From Cellvibrionaceae bacterium (GTDB lineage: Bacteria > Pseudomonadota > Gammaproteobacteria > Pseudomonadales > Cellvibrionaceae): a stretch of DNA of 64,000 nt. Under the pieces are notes generated by a model. That model was not told the DNA's origin, searched no databases, and saw nothing but the letters and a program-made list of their open reading frames with translations. The stretch spans positions 124,001 through 188,000 of the forward strand of contig JAGKWU010000008.1 in assembly GCA_021151695.1 (NCBI GenBank). Direction: 5' to 3'. Position 1 is the first letter of the stretch, and every line of letters begins with the position of its first letter. Both the position numbers and the translations under genes were made by a program. This document shows positions 43,911 to 53,099 of the stretch, piece after piece.

Positions 43911-44533
43911 TGACCGTCGAAAGACGTCCGAAGGCTAAAGCGGGGCGCCTGCTCACCCTGATTCTGACCCTGTTGCTGGTGCTCTACCCGGTGCTGATTT
44001 ACGTCGGCATGCAGACGTTTGGGCCCAAGGTACTGGCGGTGATATTGGTGGTGATGGCGCTGGCGCGGTTGGCCGCCCAGCGGTTGACACACCAGCCTTT
44101 GGGCAATGGTGGTTGGCTGTTGCTGGCCGCCGCCCTGGCTGGTGGTGTAACCCTGATGACCGGTTCGCTGGTGGGGTTAAAGTCTTACCCGGTGGTGGTG
44201 AATCTGGTGTTGTTGGGCGTGTTTGCCATAAGCCTCTGGCGTTCGCCCACGGTCATTGAGCGGCTGGCGCGACTGCAAACGCCCGATTTGCCATCGCACG
44301 CCATCGCCTACACGCGTAAGGTCACCTGGGTTTGGTGTGGCTTTTTTGTGGTGAATGGCAGTATTGCCGCCGCAACAGTGCTAGCCAGTGAGCAAGTCTG
44401 GGCGTTTTACAACGGCTTTCTCTCCTATATCGCCATGGGGGTGTTGATGGGCGGGGAATATCTGGTGCGCCTGCGCGTCCAGCGTCGTCATGCTTTATCC
44501 GGGGCTCAACCCGAACCAACGCAAAATAATTGA
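43910..44533 (+). CDS. apeG: COG4648-type membrane protein (APE)
   Basis: This 207-residue inner-membrane protein has about five to six hydrophobic helices and conserved YTRKVTWVWCGFFVVNG near the C-terminal half, the usual APE-cluster COG4648 signature. Its ATG overlaps the apeF TGA by one nt. Function is unproven; it may help transfer the growing pigment to the membrane. Confidence 0.83.
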   Translation: MTVERRPKAKAGRLLTLILTLLLVLYPVLIYVGMQTFGPKVLAVILVVMALARLAAQRLTHQPLGNGGWLLLAAALAGGVTLMTGSLVGLKSYPVVVNLVLLGVFAISLWRSPTVIERLARLQTPDLPSHAIAYTRKVTWVWCGFFVVNGSIAAATVLASEQVWAFYNGFLSYIAMGVLMGGEYLVRLRVQRRHALSGAQPEPTQNN

Positions 44534-44568
44534 TCGTACAACATTCAGAGATACCAGCTTTATCCACC

Positions 44569-46293
44569 ATGATTAACTCTCTTCGCCAGCTGCTGGCTGC
44601 GCCCCAAAATGCGCGCAAGGGCAGCCATATACTCGCGTTTGCCGGGGCCGATACCTGCGACTGGGCACAGTTTTGCAGCCGCCTATCCGCTTGGGAGCAA
44701 CGCTTTGCCGGTGTCGAGCAGCCGCTGGTTGCGCTCTATCTGGATGACAGCCTGGAGTTTGCCGCGGCGCTCTTTGCGCTCTGGCGCTTGGGCAAGCAAG
44801 CCTTGGTGCCAGCCAATAATCTGCCCGCGACTTGCCAGCAATTGCAGCTATTAACGCCCTGCTTCGCCGGCGATTTTCCCGGTTCCGAGGTGCTGCAACC
44901 CGGCTCGCCTACGTCTTTGTCAGCGGTAGCGGTGCCTGAGGCAGCTGCGACAGCACTGGTGCTCTTCACTTCCGGCTCTACCAGTGAGCCTGTGCCTGTG
45001 AGCAAAACTTTTGCCCAGATCGAAACCGAACTGGATGCCCTGGAAACCCAATGGGGCGATCGTCTGGCAGGTGCCAGCATCGCCAGCACTGTCTCCCATC
45101 ACCATATTTACGGCTTGTTATTCCGCCTGCTCTGGCCGCTCTGCGCTGGTAGACCTTTCACGCAGAGCGCGCGCGATTACTGGGAGGAACTGGCGTTGGA
45201 TGCGCAGACACACCAGACGCTGGCGATTGTTAGCAGCCCCGCTCATTTGCGTTTGATTCCCCCGCATGCCTGGGCCGATGCTGTGGCTCCGATAGCCGTG
45301 TTTTCGTCCGGCGCGCCTTTGGCGACCGAGGCAGCCCTGGCCGCGCTGGACCAACTCCGCCAGCCGGTGACCGAAGTTTACGGCAGCACCGAAACCGGTG
45401 GTATCGGCTGGCGCGAGCAGGATAAGCAGTCCAGCTGGACATGCCTGCCGGGCGTCGAGGTTCAACTGGACGAAGACGCTGGCCTGCTGCAGGTGCGCAG
45501 CGGTCATTTGTCGTCAACGGATTGGTATACCGGCGCCGACCGCGCCGAGCTGGATACCGTTGGCAATTTCAGCCTCTGCGGTCGCGCCGACCGCGTCGCC
45601 AAAGTGGGTGGCAAGCGCGTTTCGCTCACCGCTATTGAACAGCGTTTACTGCAGCAACCGCTGGTTGCCGAGGTGCGCGTAATCCCCCTGCCAGAGCGCG
45701 GCGAGCGTCTCGGCGCTGTGGTGGTGCTGACCAACGAGGGCAATAAGCTGTTGGTAGACCAGGGTAAATCCCTGATTAACGACCAGCTCAAACAGGCGCT
45801 GGAAGGCCAGGTGGATCGCATTGCCATCCCCCGTTACTGGCGCTATTTGGGCGAGCTGCCACAAAACCGCCAGGGCAAAACGACGCTTGCCGATGTGCAG
45901 GCGCTGTTCAGTAGTGCGCCCCTGCCGCGTTTGCCAGAGCTGATAGCCCAAGAGCGCGATGGGGATGCGCTGCTGCTGGATCTGTTTGTGCCCGCCAATC
46001 TCTATTATTTCGACGGCCATTTCCCCGGTCGCCCCGTTTTGCCCGGCGTGGTGCAAACCCATTGGGCGGTCCATTACGGACGTGAACATTTTGGCGAGCT
46101 GGGCGAGTTTGCCGGCTTGGAGGTGGTCAAGTTCCAGCAGATCATCACCGCCAACCAGCAGCTGCGCCTGCGGCTGGAATACCAGCCTGACAAAGGCAAA
46201 CTCTATTTTGGTTTTACCAGTCGTCGCGGCGATGTGGACGTGGGCCACGCCAGTGGTCGGGTAGTGTTTAAGGCGGAGTCCTCCAATGGCTGA
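44569..46293 (+). CDS. apeH: Fused acyl-ACP ligase and hotdog dehydratase (ApeH-ApeI)
   Basis: This 574-residue protein starts at the ATG at 44569; a TTG at 44530 is in frame but overlaps the previous stop. Residues about 20-455 are an ANL adenylating enzyme (LFTSGSTSEPVPVSK phosphate loop, VYGSTETGGIG), which would activate the aryl starter onto ACP. Residues about 460-574 are a FabA/Z-like hotdog domain with GHFPGRPVLPGVVQ, the ApeI dehydratase. In many APE clusters these are separate genes; the fusion joins starter loading with a polyene-forming dehydratase. Confidence 0.9.
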   Translation: MINSLRQLLAAPQNARKGSHILAFAGADTCDWAQFCSRLSAWEQRFAGVEQPLVALYLDDSLEFAAALFALWRLGKQALVPANNLPATCQQLQLLTPCFAGDFPGSEVLQPGSPTSLSAVAVPEAAATALVLFTSGSTSEPVPVSKTFAQIETELDALETQWGDRLAGASIASTVSHHHIYGLLFRLLWPLCAGRPFTQSARDYWEELALDAQTHQTLAIVSSPAHLRLIPPHAWADAVAPIAVFSSGAPLATEAALAALDQLRQPVTEVYGSTETGGIGWREQDKQSSWTCLPGVEVQLDEDAGLLQVRSGHLSSTDWYTGADRAELDTVGNFSLCGRADRVAKVGGKRVSLTAIEQRLLQQPLVAEVRVIPLPERGERLGAVVVLTNEGNKLLVDQGKSLINDQLKQALEGQVDRIAIPRYWRYLGELPQNRQGKTTLADVQALFSSAPLPRLPELIAQERDGDALLLDLFVPANLYYFDGHFPGRPVLPGVVQTHWAVHYGREHFGELGEFAGLEVVKFQQIITANQQLRLRLEYQPDKGKLYFGFTSRRGDVDVGHASGRVVFKAESSNG

Positions 46294-47038
46294 GTTGTTT
46301 AAACCCTGTGTGCTGGTACCCGTCTACAACCACCATCAATGTCTGGCCAAGACGCTGGCGGATATCCGCCGCCACGGTTTGGTGGTGGTGATGGTTGACG
46401 ATGGCAGCGATGCCACCTGCAAACAGGTGATGCAACAGTTGGCCGAGGCAAACCCCGATGTACACCTGATCACCCGACCCGCCAACGGCGGCAAGGGTGC
46501 TGCCATCAAAACCGGCCTGCAGGCGGCTGCCGATCTCGGCTACAGCCACGCCCTGCAAATCGATGCCGACGGCCAGCACAACAGTGCGGATATCCCGCGC
46601 TTTCTGGCGGTGGCCGAACAAAACCCCAACACCCTGATCGCCGGCATGCCCGCCTACGATGCCAGCGTGCCCAAGGGCCGGCTCTATGGTCGCTACCTCA
46701 CTCATGTGTGGGTGTGGATCAATACACTTTCATTGGCGATTCGCGATTCCATGTGCGGCTTTCGCGTGTACCCCGTCGCCCGCAGCTGCGCACTGATAGC
46801 CGCCGAACCCATGGGTGACCGCATGGATTTCGACAGCGAATTTATGGTGCGCTGGCACTGGCGCCACTGGCCGCTCCAGCAGCTGTCTACCAAGGTGATC
46901 TACCCGGAAAACGGCGTTTCCCATTTTTTGGTCTGGCGCGACAACAAGCTTATTAGCTGGATGCACACTCGCCTTTTCTTCGGGATGTTGTTGCGTTCGC
47001 CGCTGTTGCTGCTTAATAAATTCCGGGTGGCCAAGTGA
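46286..47038 (+). CDS. Family 2 glycosyltransferase (APE)
   Basis: This 250-residue GT-A enzyme has the opening CVLVPVYNHHQ, metal-binding VVMVDDGSD and ALQIDADGQH, and GFRVYP near residue 150, like dolichol-phosphate-mannose synthase-type enzymes. The C-terminus has a short hydrophobic segment. It overlaps the upstream gene by 8 nt. In E. coli-type clusters it is joined to an acyltransferase in ApeJ; here the acyltransferase is the separate next gene. It likely glycosylates the polyene lipid. Confidence 0.87.
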   Translation: MAELFKPCVLVPVYNHHQCLAKTLADIRRHGLVVVMVDDGSDATCKQVMQQLAEANPDVHLITRPANGGKGAAIKTGLQAAADLGYSHALQIDADGQHNSADIPRFLAVAEQNPNTLIAGMPAYDASVPKGRLYGRYLTHVWVWINTLSLAIRDSMCGFRVYPVARSCALIAAEPMGDRMDFDSEFMVRWHWRHWPLQQLSTKVIYPENGVSHFLVWRDNKLISWMHTRLFFGMLLRSPLLLLNKFRVAK

Positions 47039-48015
47039 CAAATAAGGTGAATCCCAGGCATTGGGCGCAGATGTCGGAAGCGGGTGCGCTTACCGGTATG
47101 CGTATTTTGCTAGGTTGTTTCAAGCTCGGCGGGCGGCCGTTGTTCAAGCTGGTACTGCTGCCGGTAATCACTTATTTCTTTCTGTTTCGCCATCAGGCGC
47201 GTCGCGCGTCCATGGCCTATCTGGCGCGGGTAAAAGCCGCGGGCGCGCTACCGGCGAATAGCTCAATATTCTGGATGAGTGCGCGACATTTCTGGAGTTT
47301 TGCCAACGCCCTGATCGACAAGCTGGCCGTCTGGATGGGGCAAATCCCGCGCTCGCAGGTGCAAATCCACAACGATGAACTGATCGCCGAGCTCCATGCG
47401 CGCAAGCAGGGCGCGGTGATGGTGATTTCCCACCTGGGCAATTTTGAGATTTGCCGCTGCTTGTCTGGCCGCCATAAAAACCTGCGTTTAACGGTGCTGA
47501 TGCACACCCGTCACGCCGAAAAATTCAACCGCCTGATGAAAGAGCAGGCCAGCGACAGCCAACTGGATATTATCCAGGTCACCGAGATAACCCCCGCTAC
47601 CGCCATGATGCTGAGCGAGCGTATTGAGCGCGGCGAATTTATCGCCATCGCCGGCGACCGCGTGGCCGTCAACAAGCCGGAAAATGCGCTGTTGGTGGAT
47701 TTTATGGGCGCTACAGCGCCGTTGCCCATAGGGCCCTTTACCCTGGCGGCGATTTTGCGCGCGCCGCTGATCTCGCTGTTTTGCTTGCGCGAGGGTAACG
47801 GCTTCCACATTTATTTTGATCGTCTCAGCGAAGCCCTGCAGGTGCCGCGTCGCAACCGCCAGGCTCATTTGCAGCAGCTCGCGCAAACCTACGCCAGCCA
47901 GTTGGAAGGCCATTGCCGCCGCCAGCCGCTGCAGTGGTTTAACTTTTTTGATTTCTGGCAACTGCCGGTGGCTGACGTTGAGCCAGCCGCCGCTGAAGAG
48001 CAGCGCCAGAACTAA
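47035..48015 (+). CDS. LpxL-like acyltransferase (APE)
   Basis: This 326-residue protein starts with GTG overlapping the glycosyltransferase stop (GTGA). It has the lipid A acyltransferase features: an N-terminal membrane helix, VISHLGNFEICRCLS (HX4E-like His...Glu motif) and VAGDRV-like FIAIAGDRVAVN. It would transfer an acyl chain to the carrier lipid or sugar. With the preceding gene it corresponds to the two halves of ApeJ. Confidence 0.85.
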   Translation: MTNKVNPRHWAQMSEAGALTGMRILLGCFKLGGRPLFKLVLLPVITYFFLFRHQARRASMAYLARVKAAGALPANSSIFWMSARHFWSFANALIDKLAVWMGQIPRSQVQIHNDELIAELHARKQGAVMVISHLGNFEICRCLSGRHKNLRLTVLMHTRHAEKFNRLMKEQASDSQLDIIQVTEITPATAMMLSERIERGEFIAIAGDRVAVNKPENALLVDFMGATAPLPIGPFTLAAILRAPLISLFCLREGNGFHIYFDRLSEALQVPRRNRQAHLQQLAQTYASQLEGHCRRQPLQWFNFFDFWQLPVADVEPAAAEEQRQN

Positions 48016-48048
48016 CACCTATTCGTATTTTTGAACGGAAACAACGCC

Positions 48049-49590
48049 ATGACCTCGCTGATTTTTGACCAACAGCCACTCGCTATCGAAGACGTACTCG
48101 CCATCGCCCACCAGCGCCGGGAGTGCAGCCTCAGCAGCGCCCCGGATTTTGTGCAGCGCATTGAGCAGGGAGCGCGCTTCCTCGACCGGCTGTTGCAGGA
48201 AGACGGAGTGATCTATGGTGTGACTACCGGTTATGGCGACTCCTGTACCACCCATATCCCGCGCGACCTGGTAGAGCAGTTGCCGCAACATCTCTACACC
48301 TTCCATGGCTGCGGCCTGGGCGCCGAGCTGTCGCCCACCGCTGGCCGCGCTGTATTGGCCGTGCGCTTAACCTCGCTGACGCGCGGCTATTCAGGTGTGA
48401 GCTACGGTTTGCTGGAGCAACTCACCCGTCTGTTGCAACAGGATATAGTGCCAATTATTCCCGAAGAGGGCTCCGTGGGTGCCAGCGGCGACCTGACGCC
48501 GCTCTCATACGTGGCCGCCGTGCTCTGCGGCGAGCGCGAGGTGTACTACAAAGGCCAGCGCCGTAACACTAAAGAGGTGTTTGAGGAACTGGGCATCACC
48601 CCGCTCAAGCTGCGCCCGAAAGAAGGCCTGGCGCTGATGAACGGTACCGCGGTGATGACAGCATTGGCGTGCCTCGCCTACGAGCGCACTGCTTATCTGG
48701 TGCAACTGGCCACCCGCATTACGGCGCTCATGACAGTTGCTGCCCAGGGCAATGCCCATCATTTTGACGAGCTGTTATTTGCGGTCAAACCCCATCCCGG
48801 TCAGCAGCAGGTAGCCGCTTGGCTGCGCGAAGATCTCCATGCCGGCGAGCCGCCGCGCAATCCGAATCGCCTGCAGGATCGCTACTCCCTGCGCTGCGCT
48901 CCCCATGTGATTGGTGTTGCCGGTGACAGCCTGCCCTGGTGGCGCCAGTTCATCGAGAACGAACTCAACAGCGCCAATGACAACCCCATTATCGACGGAG
49001 CTGGCGAGCACGTGCTGCATGGCGGTCACTTCTACGGCGGTCATATCGCGTTCGTCATGGACACTATGAAAAACGCCGTAGCCAATATCGCCGACCTGCT
49101 CGACCGCCAGCTGGCGCAGTTGGTGGATGTGAAGTTTAACCATGGTTTGCCGGCTAACCTGTCGGGCGCGCCAGAACACCGCCGCGCCATCAACCACGGT
49201 TTTAAAGCCGTGCAGATAGGCGTATCCGCCTGGACGGCTGAAGCGCTCAAACTGACCATGCCAGCCAGCGTTTTCTCCCGTTCTACCGAGTGTCACAACC
49301 AGGACAAGGTCAGCATGGGCACTATTGCGGCTCGCGATTGCCTACGTGTGTTGCAGCTGACCGAGCAGGTCGCTGCAGCCACCTTGTTGGCGGCCTGCCA
49401 AGGCCTGGAGCTGCGTCAGCAGGCGGGCACCAACGAACACAGTATTGAAGGCGGGATCAAAACCACCTTTGATGAAGTGCGTGCGCAACATAGCTTCCTG
49501 TCGGAAGATCGCGCGTTGGAAGGCGAGCTGCGCCAGCTGATTGCGCGCATCCAGCAGCAGGGCCTGAGCCTCTATACGGAAGCTCAATAA
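48049..49590 (+). CDS. MIO-dependent aromatic amino-acid ammonia-lyase
   Basis: This 513-residue protein from the ATG at 48049 (a TTG at 48031 is in frame) is of the HutH/PAL/TAL family. It has catalytic Tyr in VIYGVTTGYG (Tyr56), the MIO triad Ala-Ser-Gly at 145-147 in GASGDLTPLSY, NGTAVMTA and NDNPII. It would deaminate histidine, phenylalanine or tyrosine. In APE clusters it should give cinnamate or 4-coumarate as polyene starter. The selectivity pair is Phe85-His86, unlike the usual Ser-His of HutH, His-Leu of TAL or Phe-Leu of PAL, so the substrate is open. No hut genes are nearby. Confidence 0.92.
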   Translation: MTSLIFDQQPLAIEDVLAIAHQRRECSLSSAPDFVQRIEQGARFLDRLLQEDGVIYGVTTGYGDSCTTHIPRDLVEQLPQHLYTFHGCGLGAELSPTAGRAVLAVRLTSLTRGYSGVSYGLLEQLTRLLQQDIVPIIPEEGSVGASGDLTPLSYVAAVLCGEREVYYKGQRRNTKEVFEELGITPLKLRPKEGLALMNGTAVMTALACLAYERTAYLVQLATRITALMTVAAQGNAHHFDELLFAVKPHPGQQQVAAWLREDLHAGEPPRNPNRLQDRYSLRCAPHVIGVAGDSLPWWRQFIENELNSANDNPIIDGAGEHVLHGGHFYGGHIAFVMDTMKNAVANIADLLDRQLAQLVDVKFNHGLPANLSGAPEHRRAINHGFKAVQIGVSAWTAEALKLTMPASVFSRSTECHNQDKVSMGTIAARDCLRVLQLTEQVAAATLLAACQGLELRQQAGTNEHSIEGGIKTTFDEVRAQHSFLSEDRALEGELRQLIARIQQQGLSLYTEAQ

Positions 49591-49604
49591 CCGGAGTGAC
49601 AGCC

Positions 49605-50039
49605 ATGGATAAAAACCTGCCCGATCTTTGGAAGGCCAGCGCCGATGTGGAAATCCCCTTCCACGATGTGGACATGATGGAAGTGGCCTGGCACGGCCAC
49701 TACGCCAAGTATTTTGAGATAGCGCGCTGCAAGCTGTTTGACCAGATTGCCTACAACTACCCGCAGATGCGCGATTCCGGCTATGCCTGGCCGGTGATCG
49801 ACATGCATGTGCGCTACATCCAGCCGCTGCGTTTCCAGCAAAAGGTGACTGTTACCGCCTGGATCGACGAGTGGGAAAACCGCCTGCGCTTGCAATACCT
49901 GGTCACCGATTCCGCCAGCGGTGCGCGCCTCACCAAAGGCCGCACTGACCAGGTGGCGGTCAATATGAAAACTGGCGAACTCTGTTTGGTAACGCCGGCA
50001 ATCCTGCGTGAAAAATTGGGCGTGAAAGATGGGGAGTAG
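49605..50039 (+). CDS. apeK: Hotdog thioesterase (APE)
   Basis: This 144-residue protein starts at the ATG at 49605, with GGAG eight nt upstream. It has the 4HBT pattern IPFHDVDMMEVAWHGHYAKYFE, with catalytic Asp. It would hydrolyse the polyene or starter thioester, or clear stalled chains from ACP. It is coupled to the ammonia-lyase upstream by a 14-nt gap. Confidence 0.88.
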   Translation: MDKNLPDLWKASADVEIPFHDVDMMEVAWHGHYAKYFEIARCKLFDQIAYNYPQMRDSGYAWPVIDMHVRYIQPLRFQQKVTVTAWIDEWENRLRLQYLVTDSASGARLTKGRTDQVAVNMKTGELCLVTPAILREKLGVKDGE

Positions 50040-50043
50040 AGTC

Positions 50044-50697
50044 TTGAATAAGCTTTTAGTAACGGTATTGGTGAGCCTACTGGCAGCGCCAGGCTTTGCC
50101 GAGGATAAACCCGCACCTGCAAACAGCAGCGCAGCAGCCAAAAGTGATGCCACCCTGCTGGCGCAGCTGGCTGAGCGCAGCAAAGCCATCCAATCTACGG
50201 AAGGCCGTTTTGTGCAGCAAAAACACATAGCCGTGCTGCCGGTACCGCTCAATTCCACGGGCCGTTTCCAGTTTACGCAGGGCAAAGGCGTGGTGTGGGA
50301 AGTGCTAACGCCGGTGCAAAACAAGGTGGAGCTAACTCCCAAAGGTATCAGCTTTGGCAATGAGCAATCGGCCAACCAGGCGGCCGCCCAGCAGGCGGGC
50401 ATTGAGGTGGTCGCCAAGATTTTTATGGGCGTGATCGCCGGCGAGCTGGACACCCTCAATGACTACTTTGCGGTTGCCGCCAGCGGCGATAGCAGTAAAT
50501 GGACCCTGCGCCTCACGCCCCATTCGGCCAATCTCGCGGCCTATATCAAGAGCATTGAACTACAGGGCGGTGAAGTCACCGAGCAGCTGGATATTGCCGA
50601 AGCCAATGGCGACCGCACCCATATCAGCTTTACTACCGACAAGATCCTGTTTGCCAACGGGAAAACGGTAAGCGGTGCGGCGGGCAAGGCCAAGTAA
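50044..50697 (+). CDS. apeL: LolA-like periplasmic carrier (APE)
   Basis: This 217-residue exported protein resembles the outer-membrane lipoprotein carrier LolA (TEGRFVQQKHIAVLPVPLNS, GKGVVWEVLTPVQN). The signal peptide ends near PGFAED. The TTG at 50044 is favoured because GGGGAG stands 7 nt upstream; an ATG at 50029 inside that site is the alternative. It is presumed to carry the lipid-linked polyene across the periplasm. Confidence 0.85.
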   Translation: MNKLLVTVLVSLLAAPGFAEDKPAPANSSAAAKSDATLLAQLAERSKAIQSTEGRFVQQKHIAVLPVPLNSTGRFQFTQGKGVVWEVLTPVQNKVELTPKGISFGNEQSANQAAAQQAGIEVVAKIFMGVIAGELDTLNDYFAVAASGDSSKWTLRLTPHSANLAAYIKSIELQGGEVTEQLDIAEANGDRTHISFTTDKILFANGKTVSGAAGKAK

Positions 50698-53099
50698 TGA
50701 ATTCTCCTTCGGCACCTCAGGCTATGTCAGGCCGCAACCGGTTTTTTGTACTCATCTGGGTGCTGGTGTTTGCTGCCAGTGCGCTCTATTGCCTGGTGCA
50801 AATTACTCAGAAAAAGCCCTTCCATAGCAACCTGCTGGAGTTGCTACCGCGCGACGAACGCAACCCGGCGCTGCACGATCTCAGCCTGTTAATCGCCAAG
50901 CGTTTTGAAGACAAGTTGCTGGTTCTCATCAAGAGCGAGCAGCCGGAAGAGGCTTTGGCGCAGGCCAAAGCGCTGCAAAAAAACCTGCTGGCCTCCGAGC
51001 GCCTGTCCGCCGATAACACCTCCCAAACGGTGCAGCAGCAACTCATTGAGCTCTATCGTCCCTACAGCCAGCAACTGCTTAGCAGCGAGCGCCGCCAATG
51101 GCTGGAGCAGCATTCGCCAGCGGAATTGGCCGAGGGTGCCTTGCGTGATCTCTACAGCCCTGTGGCTACGCCGCGCCCCTACAGTTTTGCGGAAGATCCG
51201 TTCAATCTGGGGGGATATTGGCTCACAAGCCTGGCGCCGCGTCTAAAAGTGCAGGAGTACCAGGGTTTCCCGATGGTGGTGACAGAGCAGGACGGCAAAT
51301 CCGAATCCTGGTTGATGGTGACGGCCCATTTAAAAGGCAGCCCGTTCGACGTGCAGGTGCAGCAGGATGTGGCCCAGGCGATCAGCGGCTTCCAACAGCA
51401 TTGGCCAGATGCCCACTTCTTCACTTCGGGAATGGTTTTTCACGCCACTGCCGGCACCCGCCAGGCGACGGATGAGATGAGTACCGTGGGGCTGGGTTCC
51501 AGCCTGTGCATTATCACCATGGTGCTGCTGGTGTTCCGCCGCATCAAACCCCTGTTCGCGGTAATGCTGAGCATGACCAGCGCCTATGTGCTGGCGCTCA
51601 CCATTAGCCTGCTGGTGTTTGGCCGCATCCATGTGATTACCCTCGCCTTTGGCAGCACCTTGCTGGGGGTGGCGGGCGATTATGCCATTCACTTTCTGGT
51701 GAGCAGCCACAATGAGGGCGGTGGTCTGGCGGCGCGCCGTACGCTGGCCCGTGCCATGGCCATAGGTGCACTTACCGGTATGGCGTCTTACCTGTTGCAA
51801 TTCACAACGCCTTTTCCTGGGTTACAGCAGATGGCGATCTTTTGTGCGGCAGGTATTCTCGGCGCCTGGATGACAGTGTTGGCCCTGGCGCCACTCTATA
51901 ACGTCAGCGCCCGCTCCAATGAGGCGCCGCTCAAGGCCGCCGACAGGTTTTATCACCTGGCTGAATGGCTCTATCCTGCACTGTGGCGCAAACCGGCGCT
52001 GGTCGGTGTGGTGCTGGCGTTGCTAACGGTGGGTGGCGTTGCACTAGTGCTGCGCGGCGGGGTGAACGATGCGGTGATCAACCTCAATACTTCGCCCCAG
52101 TCGCTGCTCAATTCCGAACGTCAGGTACAGCAGATTTTGCAGCAGGCCAGCGTCAGCCGCTTTTTCTTTGTGGAAGCCGACTCGCCCGAGCAACTCCTGG
52201 CTCGTATCCAGGCGCTGGGCGACAAGCTGGCCCAACGCCAACAGCAGCAACCGGATTTGGGCTGGCAGAGCTTGCAGCATTATGTTCCCGCGCAAGCTCA
52301 ACAAGAGGCAGATCGCGCCTTGGTACAGCGCAAACTCTATGGTTCCGAAGGTGCCCTGAGCCTGCTGTGCCAAAAACTGAATACCACCTGCGCCGATCCG
52401 GCCGCGCCCCGGCAATGGCTAATGCCTTCGGCGCTGGAAAGCAGCAGCCTCGGCGATCTGCTGCCGCCGTTTATGCAGGATGAGCAGGATAAACATCATT
52501 GGCAGACACTGGTCACCCTGAGCGGCAGTGCCTCCGAGGCGAGTCTGAATGAAACCGCCGCCGGTTTGCCGGGCGTAAAACTGGTCAACCAGACGGCCGA
52601 TTTATCGCAATTGCTGGGCCGCTACCGCGCCAGTGTGAGTGAGGTATTACTGGCGACTGTATTACTACTGGCTGTCGGGCTGAGCTGGCGCTATCGCCGG
52701 CATGGCTGGCGCATGCTAGCGCCGCTGGTGATTGCCATGACCCTGGCGTTGGCCTGCGCGGCATTGGATGGCATCACCCTGTTCCACGTTATGGCGCTGC
52801 TGCTGATTATCGGAATTGGGCTGGATACGGCGGTTTTCTATACCGAAGGCGGGTTTAATGCCGAATCCTGGCTCGCCTCCAGCTTGTCCTGTGGCACCTC
52901 AATAATTGCCTTCGGTTTGCTATCATTAAGCGCTGTTCCGGTGCTGCATCAATTTGGCCTGATTATCCTGGTCGGCATATTGAGTTGCTGGCTGCTGACA
53001 CCGCTGTTTTTTCGTCCCACTGCTTATCCACACAAGTCTGATCCACACCAGATGTTGGAAGCTCATATAAATCAAATGGAATCATCGAGTAAGTCATGA
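50697..53099 (+). CDS. apeM: MMPL/RND-like exporter (APE)
   Basis: This 800-residue inner-membrane protein has two repeats of an extracytoplasmic loop and a six-helix bundle, typical of MMPL exporters, with GSTLLGVAGDYAIHFLVSSHN in the first bundle and LLIIGIGLDTAVFYTEGGF in the second (Asp residues for proton relay). It starts at ATG overlapping the LolA stop by one nt. It likely exports the polyene lipid from the inner membrane to the LolA-like carrier. Confidence 0.92.
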   Translation: MNSPSAPQAMSGRNRFFVLIWVLVFAASALYCLVQITQKKPFHSNLLELLPRDERNPALHDLSLLIAKRFEDKLLVLIKSEQPEEALAQAKALQKNLLASERLSADNTSQTVQQQLIELYRPYSQQLLSSERRQWLEQHSPAELAEGALRDLYSPVATPRPYSFAEDPFNLGGYWLTSLAPRLKVQEYQGFPMVVTEQDGKSESWLMVTAHLKGSPFDVQVQQDVAQAISGFQQHWPDAHFFTSGMVFHATAGTRQATDEMSTVGLGSSLCIITMVLLVFRRIKPLFAVMLSMTSAYVLALTISLLVFGRIHVITLAFGSTLLGVAGDYAIHFLVSSHNEGGGLAARRTLARAMAIGALTGMASYLLQFTTPFPGLQQMAIFCAAGILGAWMTVLALAPLYNVSARSNEAPLKAADRFYHLAEWLYPALWRKPALVGVVLALLTVGGVALVLRGGVNDAVINLNTSPQSLLNSERQVQQILQQASVSRFFFVEADSPEQLLARIQALGDKLAQRQQQQPDLGWQSLQHYVPAQAQQEADRALVQRKLYGSEGALSLLCQKLNTTCADPAAPRQWLMPSALESSSLGDLLPPFMQDEQDKHHWQTLVTLSGSASEASLNETAAGLPGVKLVNQTADLSQLLGRYRASVSEVLLATVLLLAVGLSWRYRRHGWRMLAPLVIAMTLALACAALDGITLFHVMALLLIIGIGLDTAVFYTEGGFNAESWLASSLSCGTSIIAFGLLSLSAVPVLHQFGLIILVGILSCWLLTPLFFRPTAYPHKSDPHQMLEAHINQMESSSKS

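Noticed and set aside
39550..49590. Functional link between amtB and the ammonia-lyase
   Set aside because: The idea that AmtB recovers ammonia from the lyase has only proximity in its favour; separate promoters and nitrogen control argue for coincidence.
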